In this document: positions 1 to 9,644 of the stretch, piece after piece
Position numbering within the stretch: the stretch's first letter is position 1
Layout of the letters: every line of letters begins with the position of its first letter
Assembly (NCBI GenBank): GCA_016869145.1
Contig: VGEU01000002.1
Coordinates: forward strand, 1 to 64,000
Direction of reading: 5' to 3'
Origin: Alphaproteobacteria bacterium
Lineage (GTDB): Bacteria > Pseudomonadota > Alphaproteobacteria > MPNO01 > VGEU01
Length of the DNA: 64,000 nucleotides
Made by a program: the position numbers and the translations under genes
Notes under the pieces: model-generated
The model's input: the letters and a program-made list of their open reading frames with translations, nothing else
Database searches by the model: none
Told to the model about the DNA's origin: nothing

Positions 1-447
1 CTTGCGGTCGGCGAGCGCGGGCCGGATCACCTCGGTCCAGGCGCGGGGCGACATCTGCGCGTACTCGTCGAGGATCACGCCGTCGAGATAGAGGCCGCGG
101 AGCGCATCGGGGTTGTCGGCGCCGTAGAGCCGGATCTGGCGATCGCCGGGGAGCGTGACGCGGAGCTCGGTCTCGTGCACCTCGGGGCCCGGGATCGCGG
201 CGGTGTAGGCCTTGAGATAGTCCCACGCCGCCGCCTTCGCCTGGCGGTAGAGCGGCGCGATATAGGCGAAGCGCGGCCGCTCCAGCGCGCAGCCCAGCGC
301 CTCGTGGATCAGCTCGTTGATCGCCATCACCGTCTTCCCGAACCGGCGGTGGCAGACGACGACCGAGAACCGACGCCGCGCCCGGTGGATCTCGTCCTGA
401 AGCTCGCGCGGTCGGTATCCCGTGCTAACGCGTTCGACGCGTCGCAC
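1..447 (-). CDS. phage terminase large subunit (N-terminal part; runs off the left edge)
   Basis: Minus-strand frame opening at GTG 447 reads MRRVERVSTGYRPRELQDEIHRARRRFSVVVCHRRFGKTVMAINELIHEALG...RGLYLDGVILDEYAQMSPRAWTEVIRPALADRK: Walker A (CHRRFGKT) and Walker B (GVILDEYAQM) typical of large terminases. Confidence 0.85.
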   Translation of the reverse strand, partial: MRRVERVSTGYRPRELQDEIHRARRRFSVVVCHRRFGKTVMAINELIHEALGCALERPRFAYIAPLYRQAKAAAWDYLKAYTAAIPGPEVHETELRVTLPGDRQIRLYGADNPDALRGLYLDGVILDEYAQMSPRAWTEVIRPALADRK

Positions 448-889
448 GGCTGATACCTGTGTTGACGATGATGGTCATCGGCGCATCACCGATGCCGTCG
501 GTGTCCTGGCCGAGCTCGCAGCGGCCGAGGAAGATCGCCATCGTCGCGTTCTTCTCGGCAAGACGGCGCTGCAACCAGCGGAGATGGATGCGGCCGCCGA
601 CCTTGCCGCGATCGTATGCCGCGGCGAGCGACGGGTCCTTGAGTGACTTCCGGAAGCGGCCGAGCGGCTGGCCGAACCAGCCGGCGAGCTCGTCGACGGT
701 GCATCCGAGAGCCGCGAGCTCCTCGAGCTCGCGCGCTCCGACCGTGGACGCGTCGCCTCCGGCCTTTCCCGTCGCGGTGCGCCCGACCGCGCGCGCTCCT
801 TGGGCGTGGCTTCGACATGACGCCTCGCTGGAAAAGAAAACGGCCGGCGTCTGGTCGCCGGCCGCGCGATAATTCTCAGAGTTGGTCAT
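425..889 (-). CDS. terminase small subunit-like / phage DNA-packaging protein
   Basis: ORF directly upstream of and overlapping the terminase large subunit; LGRFRKSLKDPSLAAAYDRGKVGGRIHLRWLQRRLAEKNATMAIFLGRCELGQ resembles small-terminase type DNA-binding proteins; start uncertain. Confidence 0.6.
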   Translation of the reverse strand: MTNSENYRAAGDQTPAVFFSSEASCRSHAQGARAVGRTATGKAGGDASTVGARELEELAALGCTVDELAGWFGQPLGRFRKSLKDPSLAAAYDRGKVGGRIHLRWLQRRLAEKNATMAIFLGRCELGQDTDGIGDAPMTIIVNTGISRATRRTR

Positions 890-1104
890 TATTACACGAA
901 AACCGGTCCCCGTTCAACATCGACGAGAGCGACGGTGTCGTCGCGACGCCGACGCATCAGCCGACGTCATGCGGCGAAGCGCAGGCATCCGGCACATCGG
1001 CCTGTTCGGCGCGGCTGACGGCGCGTATCGTTTCACCGAGATCGGTGTCGAGGACTGAAACCCCGCCGCACCCGCGACAGTAAGAAGACGAGGAGGACCG
1101 CGCG

Positions 1105-1983
1105 ATGACGATGAAACCCTTCACGATCGGCGACTGCACGGTGATCGCGATCGAGGAATGGATCGGCCCCTATGTCGCGCCGCTCAAGTTCATGCCCGAT
1201 GCGACCGCCGAGCGGATCGAGCGGCAACGCACGACACTCCAGCCCGTCCACTGGGATCCGAAGACCGATCTCCTCGTCTTCGCATTCCAAAGCTTCGTCG
1301 TGAGGACACCGCGGCACACGGTCGTCATCGATACCTGCGTCGGCAATGACAAGGAGCGACCGGCGCGCCCCAATTGGCACCGCAAGAGCTGGCCGTGGAT
1401 GGACAATCTGCGCCGCGCCGGCATCGCGCCCGAGGCGGTCGACTATGTCCTCTGCACGCACCTGCATGTCGACCATGTCGGCTGGAACACCCGCCTCGTC
1501 GACGGGCGCTGGGTGCCGACCTTTCCCAACGCGCGCTATGTCTTCGCGCGCAAGGAGTACGAATACTGGGAGAAGCGGAACCGCGAGGAGCCCTTGCCGC
1601 AGGGACCGCTCCTTGAGGACAGCGTGTTCCCGATCGTCGAGGCCGGCCGCGCCGTGCTGGTCGATACCGACCACCAGATCGCGCCGGGCCTCAGGCTCGA
1701 GCCGACGCCCGGTCACACGCCGGGACATGTCTGCATCCATCTCGAATCGGGCGGCCGGCACGCGATATTCGTCGGCGACATGATGCATCATCCGATACAG
1801 GTGCCCGAACCGCTCTGGAGCTCCGGCTTCTGCTCCGATCGCGTCCAGTCGGGATTGACCCGGAAGTCTTTCCTCGAGCGCCACGCCGACACCGACGCGG
1901 TCGTCGTTCCGGCGCATTTCGCAGGCGAGACGGCGGGCCGCGTCCGGAGCGACGGCGCGACGTTCCGCTTCGAGTTCGGCTGA
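1105..1983 (+). CDS. MBL-fold metallo-hydrolase
   Basis: CTHLHVDHVGWNTRL (HxHxDH) and later metal-ligand motifs GHTPGH, VGDMMHH; paralogous to 11277-12149. Confidence 0.88.
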   Translation: MTMKPFTIGDCTVIAIEEWIGPYVAPLKFMPDATAERIERQRTTLQPVHWDPKTDLLVFAFQSFVVRTPRHTVVIDTCVGNDKERPARPNWHRKSWPWMDNLRRAGIAPEAVDYVLCTHLHVDHVGWNTRLVDGRWVPTFPNARYVFARKEYEYWEKRNREEPLPQGPLLEDSVFPIVEAGRAVLVDTDHQIAPGLRLEPTPGHTPGHVCIHLESGGRHAIFVGDMMHHPIQVPEPLWSSGFCSDRVQSGLTRKSFLERHADTDAVVVPAHFAGETAGRVRSDGATFRFEFG

Positions 1984-1986
1984 GGC

Positions 1987-4317
1987 TCAGCGCCGGCTCG
2001 CGGCGATCAATTCGAGTATACGGGTCGGCCGTATCGGCGTCTCGCCGATCCGGACGCAGAACGGCGCGAGCGCGTCCTCGACCGCCGAGACGACAGCGGC
2101 CGCAGCCGGTATCGTCCCGCTCTCGCCGACACCCTTGACGCCGAGCGGATTATGCGGGGTCGGGATCTCGATGTGGACCATCTCGATCCGCGGAATCTCC
2201 GGGGCGCCGGGCACGAGATATTCGGCGCTCGTGGTCGTCACCGGCTGCGCCGCCGCGTCGTAGCCCATCCATTCATAGAGCGCGTTACCGATGCCGTGCG
2301 CCGCGCCGCCGAGGATCTGGCCGTCGACCATCATCGGGTTGATCATCATGCCGCTGTCGTGGGCGACGACGTAGCGGCGGATCGCGACCGCGCCGGTCTC
2401 GATGTCGACCTCGACCTCGGCGGCGGTGGTCCCGTAGGCGAAGGTGAGCGCCTCGAACAAGGCATGCCGGCTCGCCTCGACGCCGGGCTCGAGCCCGCCC
2501 GGGATGCCATAGCCGGGCAGACCCGCGAGCGCGTCGGCGAGCTCGCCGATACCGACCGCCATCGCCGGCACGCCCTTGACCCTTATTGTCCCGCCGATGA
2601 TCTCGAGGTCGGTCGCATCGGCCTCGAGATGGATCGCCGCCGCCTGGAGGAGCTTGTGGCGGACGGCGAGCGCGGCGAGATGGACCGAGGTCCCGGCATT
2701 GACCGCCTGGCGGCTGGAGGCCGCGCCGTGGCCGAGCGCGATCGTGCCGGTGTCGCCGGTGACGACGGTGATGCGCGCGACATCGACGCCGATCGCATCG
2801 GCGCAGATCTGGGCGAGCATCGTCTTCGTGCCTTGGCCGATCGCGGTCGCGCCGCTGTAGATCGACACCCGTCCCGAAGGCCCGACGCGGATCGTGACCG
2901 ATTCGAACGGGCCGCGGCCCGTCCCCTTCATGTAGTTCGCGATCCCGACGCCGAGATAGCGGCCTTCGGCGCGCGCCGTCGCCTGCCGGGCGCGGAAGCC
3001 GTCGTAGTCGATCGCCGCCAGCGCGGCCGCCTGACACGCCGGATAATCGCCGCTGTCATAGATCATTTCGGTGCCGCCACGGGTCTTGATCGGCAGCCGA
3101 TAGGGAAGCGCCTCGGGCGGGATCAGGTTGCGCCGGCGCACTTCGGCGCGGTCGAGACCGAGCTCCTGCGCGACCCGGTCGAGGAGCCGCTCCATCGCGA
3201 ACGCGCCTTGCGGATGGCCGGCACCGCGTACCGGTGAGACCGGCACGCGGTTGGTCAGCGCGAGCGTCACGCGAAGCTCGTAGGCCGGCACGCGATAGAC
3301 GCCCGGCACGATCTGCGCCGAGTTCTGTGCGAGGTTGATGCCGCGCGCGGTATAGGCGCCGTGATCGTGGATCATATGGCCACGCACGCCGAGGATGCGG
3401 CCCGTCGCATCGGCCGCGATCTCCATGTCCCAGTGCTGGTCGCGCTCCTGGGTCGTTGCCATGAAATGCTCGCGACGATCCTCGATCCACTTGACCGGCG
3501 CCCCGACGATCCGCGCCGCCAAGGCGACAAGAATATCCTCCTGGTAGAAGACGAGCTTCGGACCGAAGCCGCCGCCGACATCGGGCGATACGACACGGAC
3601 ACGGTTCTCGTCGCAGCCGAGGAGCTTCACCAGCATCCGCGCATGCGAATGCGGTGCCTGTGTCGAGCTCCAGAGAACGAGGCAATCCTGAACCGCGTCG
3701 TAGTGTCCGACCGCGCCGCGGCACTCGATCGGGTGGCTGACGCCGCGGTGCTGCAGAAGCGACGTGCGGACGATATGTGCCGCCGACGCGAAGGCGCCGT
3801 CGAGATCGCCATAGGCCATCGTGAACTCGGCGACGACGTTGGTCGCGGCACCGCTGTGCGCGCGGGGGGCCTCGGGCCGGAGCGCGAGACGCGCATCGCT
3901 CACCGCGGGAAGCGGCTCGAGGTCGAGGTCGACGAGCGCCGCCGCATCCTCGGCGATGTAGCGCGAGCGCGCGATGATGATCGCCACCGGCTCGCCGACA
4001 TAGCGCACCTCGTCGGTCGCGAGCACCGGCCGATCGACCACGAGACGATAGGCCTTGCTCGGAAGCCCGACCGAGAGCGTCGTCGTCGCGAGATGGGGCT
4101 CGAGATCGGCCGCCGCGAGGATCGCGACGACGCCTTCGACCGCCGCCGCCCGGCCGCGATGGAGGCCGCGTAGCCGCGCATGAGCGAGGGGGCTTCGCAC
4201 GATCGCCGCATGGACCATGCCGGGCAGATGGATGTCATCGACGAACCGCCCGCGGCCGGTGAGGAGCGGACGATCCTCGATCCGTGGGATCGGCTTGCCG
4301 AGGAGATCGCCGGCCAT
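1987..4317 (-). CDS. xanthine dehydrogenase family molybdopterin-binding subunit
   Basis: 776 aa; GRGRFVDDIHLPGMVHAAIVRSPLAHA, DVGGGFGPK, GVKGVGESG; the active-site loop reads PVRGAGHPQGAF, not the AYxCSFR of form I CO dehydrogenase. Confidence 0.92.
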   Translation of the reverse strand: MAGDLLGKPIPRIEDRPLLTGRGRFVDDIHLPGMVHAAIVRSPLAHARLRGLHRGRAAAVEGVVAILAAADLEPHLATTTLSVGLPSKAYRLVVDRPVLATDEVRYVGEPVAIIIARSRYIAEDAAALVDLDLEPLPAVSDARLALRPEAPRAHSGAATNVVAEFTMAYGDLDGAFASAAHIVRTSLLQHRGVSHPIECRGAVGHYDAVQDCLVLWSSTQAPHSHARMLVKLLGCDENRVRVVSPDVGGGFGPKLVFYQEDILVALAARIVGAPVKWIEDRREHFMATTQERDQHWDMEIAADATGRILGVRGHMIHDHGAYTARGINLAQNSAQIVPGVYRVPAYELRVTLALTNRVPVSPVRGAGHPQGAFAMERLLDRVAQELGLDRAEVRRRNLIPPEALPYRLPIKTRGGTEMIYDSGDYPACQAAALAAIDYDGFRARQATARAEGRYLGVGIANYMKGTGRGPFESVTIRVGPSGRVSIYSGATAIGQGTKTMLAQICADAIGVDVARITVVTGDTGTIALGHGAASSRQAVNAGTSVHLAALAVRHKLLQAAAIHLEADATDLEIIGGTIRVKGVPAMAVGIGELADALAGLPGYGIPGGLEPGVEASRHALFEALTFAYGTTAAEVEVDIETGAVAIRRYVVAHDSGMMINPMMVDGQILGGAAHGIGNALYEWMGYDAAAQPVTTTSAEYLVPGAPEIPRIEMVHIEIPTPHNPLGVKGVGESGTIPAAAAVVSAVEDALAPFCVRIGETPIRPTRILELIAASRR

Positions 4318-4327
4318 CGTCGCGCCG

Positions 4328-5317
4328 TCAGATGCGCTTGCGCTCGCCGCGTCCGCGTCCCTCGCCCGCCGTCAGGAACAGCTCTTCGATCGTAAGCCGC
4401 CGGTCGATCATGCCTTGTTCGTGGGAATAGCCGACCGCGGTTTCGATATTCTTGCGGTTCTGATCGCCGAGACCATAGACCCAGGGATCGGGGCCGAGGA
4501 GCGCCTGCTGCTCCTCCCATGCCTCGCGGTACCACGCGAGCGGCACGATGCGCGGGTTCTCGAGACGCCGATAGGCTGCGCGCTTGGCCGCCTCGAAGGC
4601 GCGCTGCAGATTGATCGGCGCCCATGGATAGCGATCGACGATCTCCTGGCGGATCGCGGTCACATGCATGATCGGAAAGATGCCGGTCCGCTTGAAATAG
4701 TCGATCTCGACCGCCTTGTGGTCCTCGAACAGGCGGCGCACCCGGGGATCGCCCTCGACGAAGGGGTCGATGAGATCGGGCGAGAGCACCGCCGCGACCT
4801 CGCCCGTCGGCAGCATCGCCTCGACGCTCCGACCCGCCGGGGCCTTGACCAGCCGGAGGCCGGGCGGCGGCGTGAACTCGACGTCCTCGTCAAGCTCGCT
4901 CACCCACTCCACCTCGCGGTGCGGCACGCCGTGATCGTGCTCAAGGATGCCGCGCATCCAGAGGATCGCCGTCGCCTGGTAGGTCTTGACACCGACCTTG
5001 CGGCCGATCAGGTCGCGCGGCGACTTGATCCCGGCGGCGCTGTTGACGAAGACGAAGCCGTGGCGGAAGCGCCGGTGAAGGAACACGGGAATGGACGCGA
5101 AGGGCCGGCCCGTCGCCTTGGCTATTAGGTAGGACGAGAGCGACAGCTCGCACACGTCGAACTCGCTGTTGCGCAGCATCCGCCAGTGGCGGGTGGTCGA
5201 GTCCATGTCTGTCAGCACGTTCAACTCGATGCCGTCTGGGGCGACCGAGCCGTCGCGGAGCGCGCGGACGATCTCATAGTCGCCGCAAGCGAGCGTGAGC
5301 GTGAGTTTTCTCGACAC
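4328..5317 (-). CDS. 4,5-dihydroxyphthalate decarboxylase-like / periplasmic-binding-fold protein
   Basis: 329 aa; LACGDYEIVRALRDGSVAPDGIELNVL...FDVCELSLSSYL, typical of the family annotated as 4,5-dihydroxyphthalate decarboxylase; paralogue of 5458-6477. Confidence 0.72.
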   Translation of the reverse strand: MSRKLTLTLACGDYEIVRALRDGSVAPDGIELNVLTDMDSTTRHWRMLRNSEFDVCELSLSSYLIAKATGRPFASIPVFLHRRFRHGFVFVNSAAGIKSPRDLIGRKVGVKTYQATAILWMRGILEHDHGVPHREVEWVSELDEDVEFTPPPGLRLVKAPAGRSVEAMLPTGEVAAVLSPDLIDPFVEGDPRVRRLFEDHKAVEIDYFKRTGIFPIMHVTAIRQEIVDRYPWAPINLQRAFEAAKRAAYRRLENPRIVPLAWYREAWEEQQALLGPDPWVYGLGDQNRKNIETAVGYSHEQGMIDRRLTIEELFLTAGEGRGRGERKRI

Positions 5318-5329
5318 GGTCTACTCCTC

Positions 5330-5346
5330 CCGTTCCGACCGAACGG
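5330..5346. promoter_or_regulatory. perfect inverted repeat CCGTTC-N5-GAACGG in the divergent intergenic region; candidate operator
   Basis: CCGTTCCGACCGAACGG read directly; lies between divergent starts at 5317 (-) and about 5458 (+). Confidence 0.4.
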
Positions 5347-5457
5347 TTCTAGATCAGCACGGGCTCATTGTCGCGGCCGATCGTGTGTCGTCCTTTGACC
5401 CGCGGGCCGCGCTTGGCTAGGCTTGCCGCCCGAGGCTGGCGAACCGGCCCGGATCAT

Positions 5458-6477
5458 GTGAGCCAGGGGAGACCGTCCATCTCCACCACCATCACGTTCG
5501 CCTGCGCGAACTACGACCGCGTCCGCCCGATCGCCGACGGTCGCATCGCGGTCGAAGGCTGCACGATCAATTTTCTTCCCGTCGGACCCGAGGAGGTGTT
5601 CTTTCGCGCCTTCCGCTACGCCGACTTCGACGTGTCGGAACTCTCGCTCAACAGCCATTCGATGGTCACCGCGCGCGGGCAGAACGCCTATATCGGCATT
5701 CCGGTATTTCCGTCGCGCCTGTTCCGCCACTCGAGCTTCTATATCAGGACCGATCGCGGCATCCGGAGCCCGCAAGACCTGAAGGGTCGCCTCGTCGGCG
5801 TGCCGGAATACCAGCAGACCGCCAATGTCTGGGTCCGCGGCATGCTAGAGGAGGACTACGGGGTCAAGCCATCGGACCTCAAATGGCGAAGCGGTGGCGC
5901 CGAGGAACCGGGCCGCGACGAGCGGACGCCGCTCGTGCTCCCAGACGGCATCGACCTGCAGCCGATCCCGCGCGACAAGACGCTCTCCGGCATGCTCGCC
6001 GCGGGCGAGCTCGACGCGTTCCTCACCGCCCGCGCGCCCTCGGTCTATCTCCACCGCGCACCCAATATCGGCCGCTTGTTTCCCGACTTCCGTGCCGTCG
6101 AGCAGGACTATTTCCGGCGCACGCGGCACTTCCCGATCATGCACCTGATCGGCATCCGCCGCGACATCGTCGCCCGCCATCCATGGCTGCCGGCCAATCT
6201 CTTCCGGGCGCTGGTCGCCGCCAAGGCTCTCGCTATCCGCGACCTCGAGGAGAGCCTCGTCGATCCGGCGATTACGCTCCCCTGGTCGGAGGACATCCTC
6301 GCCCGGACGCGCACGCTGATGGGGCGCAATTTCTGGGCCTATGGGCTCGCGGAGAACCGTCACGATCTGACCGCACTCCTCCGCTACTCGCACGCGCAGG
6401 GCCTCTGCGCGAGGCTGGTCGCACCGGAGGAACTGTTCGATCCGTCCACCCACGCGCTTCCCGACGTCCATCCTTGA
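5458..6477 (+). CDS. 4,5-dihydroxyphthalate decarboxylase-like protein (paralogue)
   Basis: TITFACANYDRVRPIADGRIAVEGCTINFLPVGPEEVFFRAFRYADFDVSELSLNSH; GTG start at 5458 preferred over ATG 5368 because homology begins at SISTTITFACANYD. Confidence 0.72.
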   Translation: MSQGRPSISTTITFACANYDRVRPIADGRIAVEGCTINFLPVGPEEVFFRAFRYADFDVSELSLNSHSMVTARGQNAYIGIPVFPSRLFRHSSFYIRTDRGIRSPQDLKGRLVGVPEYQQTANVWVRGMLEEDYGVKPSDLKWRSGGAEEPGRDERTPLVLPDGIDLQPIPRDKTLSGMLAAGELDAFLTARAPSVYLHRAPNIGRLFPDFRAVEQDYFRRTRHFPIMHLIGIRRDIVARHPWLPANLFRALVAAKALAIRDLEESLVDPAITLPWSEDILARTRTLMGRNFWAYGLAENRHDLTALLRYSHAQGLCARLVAPEELFDPSTHALPDVHP

Positions 6478-6541
6478 AACCACGGCACGAACCTGTCGCG
6501 AGGCCGTTCGTGTCGCGTCACATCACCTGTCGAGGCCGGTC

Positions 6542-8872
6542 ATGACGACGACGAAATTCGGCGTGGGCCAGTCGGTCCACCGGGTCGAGGACCCGCGCTT
6601 CCTTCGCGGCGAGGGCTGCTATGTCGACGACATCGTGCTCCCGCGCCAGGCTTATGCCTATGTCCTCCGCTCGCCGCACGCACACGCCGAGATCGCGCGG
6701 ATCGACACCATTGCGGCGCGCGATCTCGCGGGCGTGCTGGCGGTCCTGACGGGTGCGGATGCACGGGCGGACGGCCTCGGCGAGATTCCCTGCCTGATGA
6801 TGCCGTCCGACCGCGGCCTCACGGTGCAGGAGCACAAGGTGAGCCGTCCGATCCTCGCGGGCGAGCGCGTCCGGCACGTCGGCGAGCCGGTCGCGGTGAT
6901 CGTCGCCGAGAGCCTCGCCATCGCGCGCGACGCGGCGGAGCTGATCGAGATCGACTATGACGCCCGTCCGGCGTCGATATCGATCGAGGCCGCGCGCGCC
7001 GAGGCTGCGGCCCTGGTCTGGCCGACGATCCCGCGCAACCTCGCCTGGTCCTTCGCGATCGGCGACGAGGCGGCGACGAACGCCGCCTTCGCGCGCGCCC
7101 ATCATGTCACGCGCCTCGATATCACCAACAACCGGATCACCGCGAACTCGCTCGAGCCGCGCGGCGCGATCGGCGTCTATAGTCGCGGCGACGACCGCTA
7201 TACGCTCTACTCCAGCGCCCAGAACCCGCACCGGCTGCGACCGCAGCTCGCCCATTTCATCTTCCGCCAGCCCGAGACGAAGTTCCGCGTCATCGCGCGC
7301 GATGTCGGGGGTGGGTTCGGCATGAAGGGGACGTTCTATCCCGAGGAGGCCCTCGTCGTCTGGGCGGCACGTAAGGTCGGTCGCCCGGTCAAATGGATCG
7401 GCGAGCGGAGCGAGAGCCTGATCAGCGACACGCATGGGCGCGACCAACGTTGTCGCGGCGCGCTCGCGCTCGATGCCGACGGCCGTATCCTTGCGCTCCG
7501 CACCGACAGCGCCTTCGACATCGGCGCCTACATGACGACGAGCGGCGGCATCACCTCGGTGATCGGCACCGTGATGATGCCCAATGTCTATCGCATTCCG
7601 GCGATGTGGCTCCGCACCGAGGGCGTGATGACGCATTCCAGTCCGACCGCGCCCTATCGCGGCGCCGGCGGACCGGAGGCGATCTACGTGATCGAAGCGC
7701 TGATCGATCAGGCGGCGGTCGATCTCGGTCTCGATCCGGTCGAGATCCGCCGCCGCAACTTCATCCCGGCCGGCAGCATTCCGTTCACCACGCTGACCGG
7801 ACTGGTCTATGACAGCGGCGAGTATGAGACGCTCCTCGACAAGACCGTCGCGCTCGCCGACTGGGGTGGCTTCGCGACGCGGCGCGCGGGAGCGTCCGCG
7901 CGCGGCCGGCACCGTGGAATCGGTCTCTGCTACTATGTCGAGATGACCGCGATTCTGAACGACCGCATGGAGATCCGCTTCGATCCTGGCGGCAATGTCA
8001 CGATCGTGGCCGGCACGCTCAACTACGGTCAGGGCCACGAGACGGTGTTCGCCCAGATGGTCGCCGATTGGCTCGGCGTGCCGTTCGAGACGATCCGGCT
8101 GATCAACGGCGACACCGACCAGGTCTCGTTCGGCCGTGGCTCGTTCGGCTCGCGGAGCATGACCGTCGGCGGCTCGGCGCTACGGGGCGCTGCGGATCGG
8201 GTGATCGAGCGCGGCAGGAAGCTCGCGGCCCACTTCCTCGAGGCCGCTGAGGCCGATATCGCGTTTGCGGACGGCGGCTTCGCGGTCGTCGGGACCGATC
8301 GGGCGATCTCGCTCACCCGGCTCGCCCAGGCGTCCTACGCCCCGAACCTCCCCGATGCGCTCGGGCTCGGCATCGAAGGGGTCGGCACCTTCATGCCGGA
8401 GACGCCCAATTTCCCGAACGGTTGCCACATCTGCGAGGTCGAGGTCGATCCCGACACCGGAACGGTCGAGATCGTTCGCTATTCGATCGTCGACGACGTC
8501 GGCCGCACGATCAATCCGATGCTGCTCCACGGCCAGGTCCATGGCGGGGTCGCGCAGGGGATCGGCCAGGCCCTGATGGAGCACGTGGTCTATGAGCGCG
8601 AATCGGGCCAGCTGCTGGCTGGCTCGTTCATGGACTACTGCATGCCGCGCGCCGATGACATGCCGTTCTTCACCGTCGGCGCGCACGACACGCCGTGCAC
8701 GACCAATCCGCTCGGCGTCAAGGGCGCGGGCGAGGCGGGATGCGTCGGGGCGCCGCCCGCGGTCGTCGGCGCGATCCTGAACGCGCTCCGGCCGCTCGGC
8801 GTTCGCCACCTAGCGATGCCGGCGACGCCCGAACGCGTGTGGCAGGCGATCAGGACCGCGCGGTCGGCCTGA
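6542..8872 (+). CDS. xanthine dehydrogenase family molybdopterin-binding subunit (paralogue)
   Basis: 776 aa; GEGCYVDDIVLPRQAYAYVLRSPHAHA, DVGGGFGMKG, APYRGAGGPEA, GVKGAGEAG (catalytic Glu region). Confidence 0.92.
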   Translation: MTTTKFGVGQSVHRVEDPRFLRGEGCYVDDIVLPRQAYAYVLRSPHAHAEIARIDTIAARDLAGVLAVLTGADARADGLGEIPCLMMPSDRGLTVQEHKVSRPILAGERVRHVGEPVAVIVAESLAIARDAAELIEIDYDARPASISIEAARAEAAALVWPTIPRNLAWSFAIGDEAATNAAFARAHHVTRLDITNNRITANSLEPRGAIGVYSRGDDRYTLYSSAQNPHRLRPQLAHFIFRQPETKFRVIARDVGGGFGMKGTFYPEEALVVWAARKVGRPVKWIGERSESLISDTHGRDQRCRGALALDADGRILALRTDSAFDIGAYMTTSGGITSVIGTVMMPNVYRIPAMWLRTEGVMTHSSPTAPYRGAGGPEAIYVIEALIDQAAVDLGLDPVEIRRRNFIPAGSIPFTTLTGLVYDSGEYETLLDKTVALADWGGFATRRAGASARGRHRGIGLCYYVEMTAILNDRMEIRFDPGGNVTIVAGTLNYGQGHETVFAQMVADWLGVPFETIRLINGDTDQVSFGRGSFGSRSMTVGGSALRGAADRVIERGRKLAAHFLEAAEADIAFADGGFAVVGTDRAISLTRLAQASYAPNLPDALGLGIEGVGTFMPETPNFPNGCHICEVEVDPDTGTVEIVRYSIVDDVGRTINPMLLHGQVHGGVAQGIGQALMEHVVYERESGQLLAGSFMDYCMPRADDMPFFTVGAHDTPCTTNPLGVKGAGEAGCVGAPPAVVGAILNALRPLGVRHLAMPATPERVWQAIRTARSA

Positions 8873-8896
8873 CGCGCCAACGACGCCGACGCGCCC

Positions 8897-9571
8897 TCAG
8901 GCGAGCTGTCGACGGTCGACGGGCTCGGTCGCGATCTCCGACGCCGGCGCGCGCGACCGGCTCTCGCCGGGCGAGATCGCGAAAGCCATCGCGGGCTCGA
9001 GATACCAGACCCACGCCGGCGGCAGATTCGACCAGACATGCGCGACGCGGCGGCCCTGGAACCCGGCCTTCGCGATCGCTGCGCGCGAGGCCGGCGCGCC
9101 GAGGCTGTAGGTGAACTGGACGAACCGTCCCTCGACCGAGAGGAGATCATGGCTCTGCGTAAGGATCGCCTCCTGGGTCTCGCGCAACATCGAGAGGAGC
9201 GGAAGGCCGGAGACGACGGCCTGGGCGCCTCCCGTCGACCACAGGTCGACATCGGCGAGGAGATCGTGGAGCGCTTCCGCGCCGCCGTGGATGATCCGAA
9301 CGCGCGGGTAACGTTCGCGCAGGATATCGCAGAACCGCCGGTTCTTCTCGACCAGCACGAGGCGATCGGGCGCGAGGCCGGTGGCGAGCAATTCCTCGGT
9401 CAGCGATCCCGTGCCGGGACCGAGCTCGACGACAAGCCCCTTCTGGACTGGATCGACGACGCGCGCCATGGCGCGGGCCAGCGCCGATCCGCTCGGCGCG
9501 ACGGCGCCGATCTGAAGGGGATTACGCAGCCATGAAAAAAAGAATGTACCTGGACGGCTTGCTGTTTCCAT
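8897..9571 (-). CDS. SAM-dependent methyltransferase, phospholipid N-methyltransferase-like
   Basis: FFFSWLRNPLQIGAVAPSGSALARAMA...VVELGPGTGSLTEELL; PmtA/rRNA-dimethylase-like motif I. Confidence 0.8.
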   Translation of the reverse strand: METASRPGTFFFSWLRNPLQIGAVAPSGSALARAMARVVDPVQKGLVVELGPGTGSLTEELLATGLAPDRLVLVEKNRRFCDILRERYPRVRIIHGGAEALHDLLADVDLWSTGGAQAVVSGLPLLSMLRETQEAILTQSHDLLSVEGRFVQFTYSLGAPASRAAIAKAGFQGRRVAHVWSNLPPAWVWYLEPAMAFAISPGESRSRAPASEIATEPVDRRQLA

Positions 9572-9644
9572 GAATCAGTCGGTCGATGTGAGCGGCCCCC
9601 GAAATTCACCCCGCCGGCCGGCGTCCGACGCTGCCCGGCGCCCG

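Noticed and set aside
2030-2050. Third copy of the AGTATAC promoter motif (GAGTATACGGG)
   Set aside because: Lies inside the 3' end of the hydroxylase coding sequence and matches only the short core; probably chance.
1987-8872. Aerobic CO dehydrogenase (coxL) annotation
   Set aside because: Form I CoxL needs the AYxCSFR active-site loop; these proteins have PVRGAGHP and APYRGAGG, and coxM/coxS are absent.
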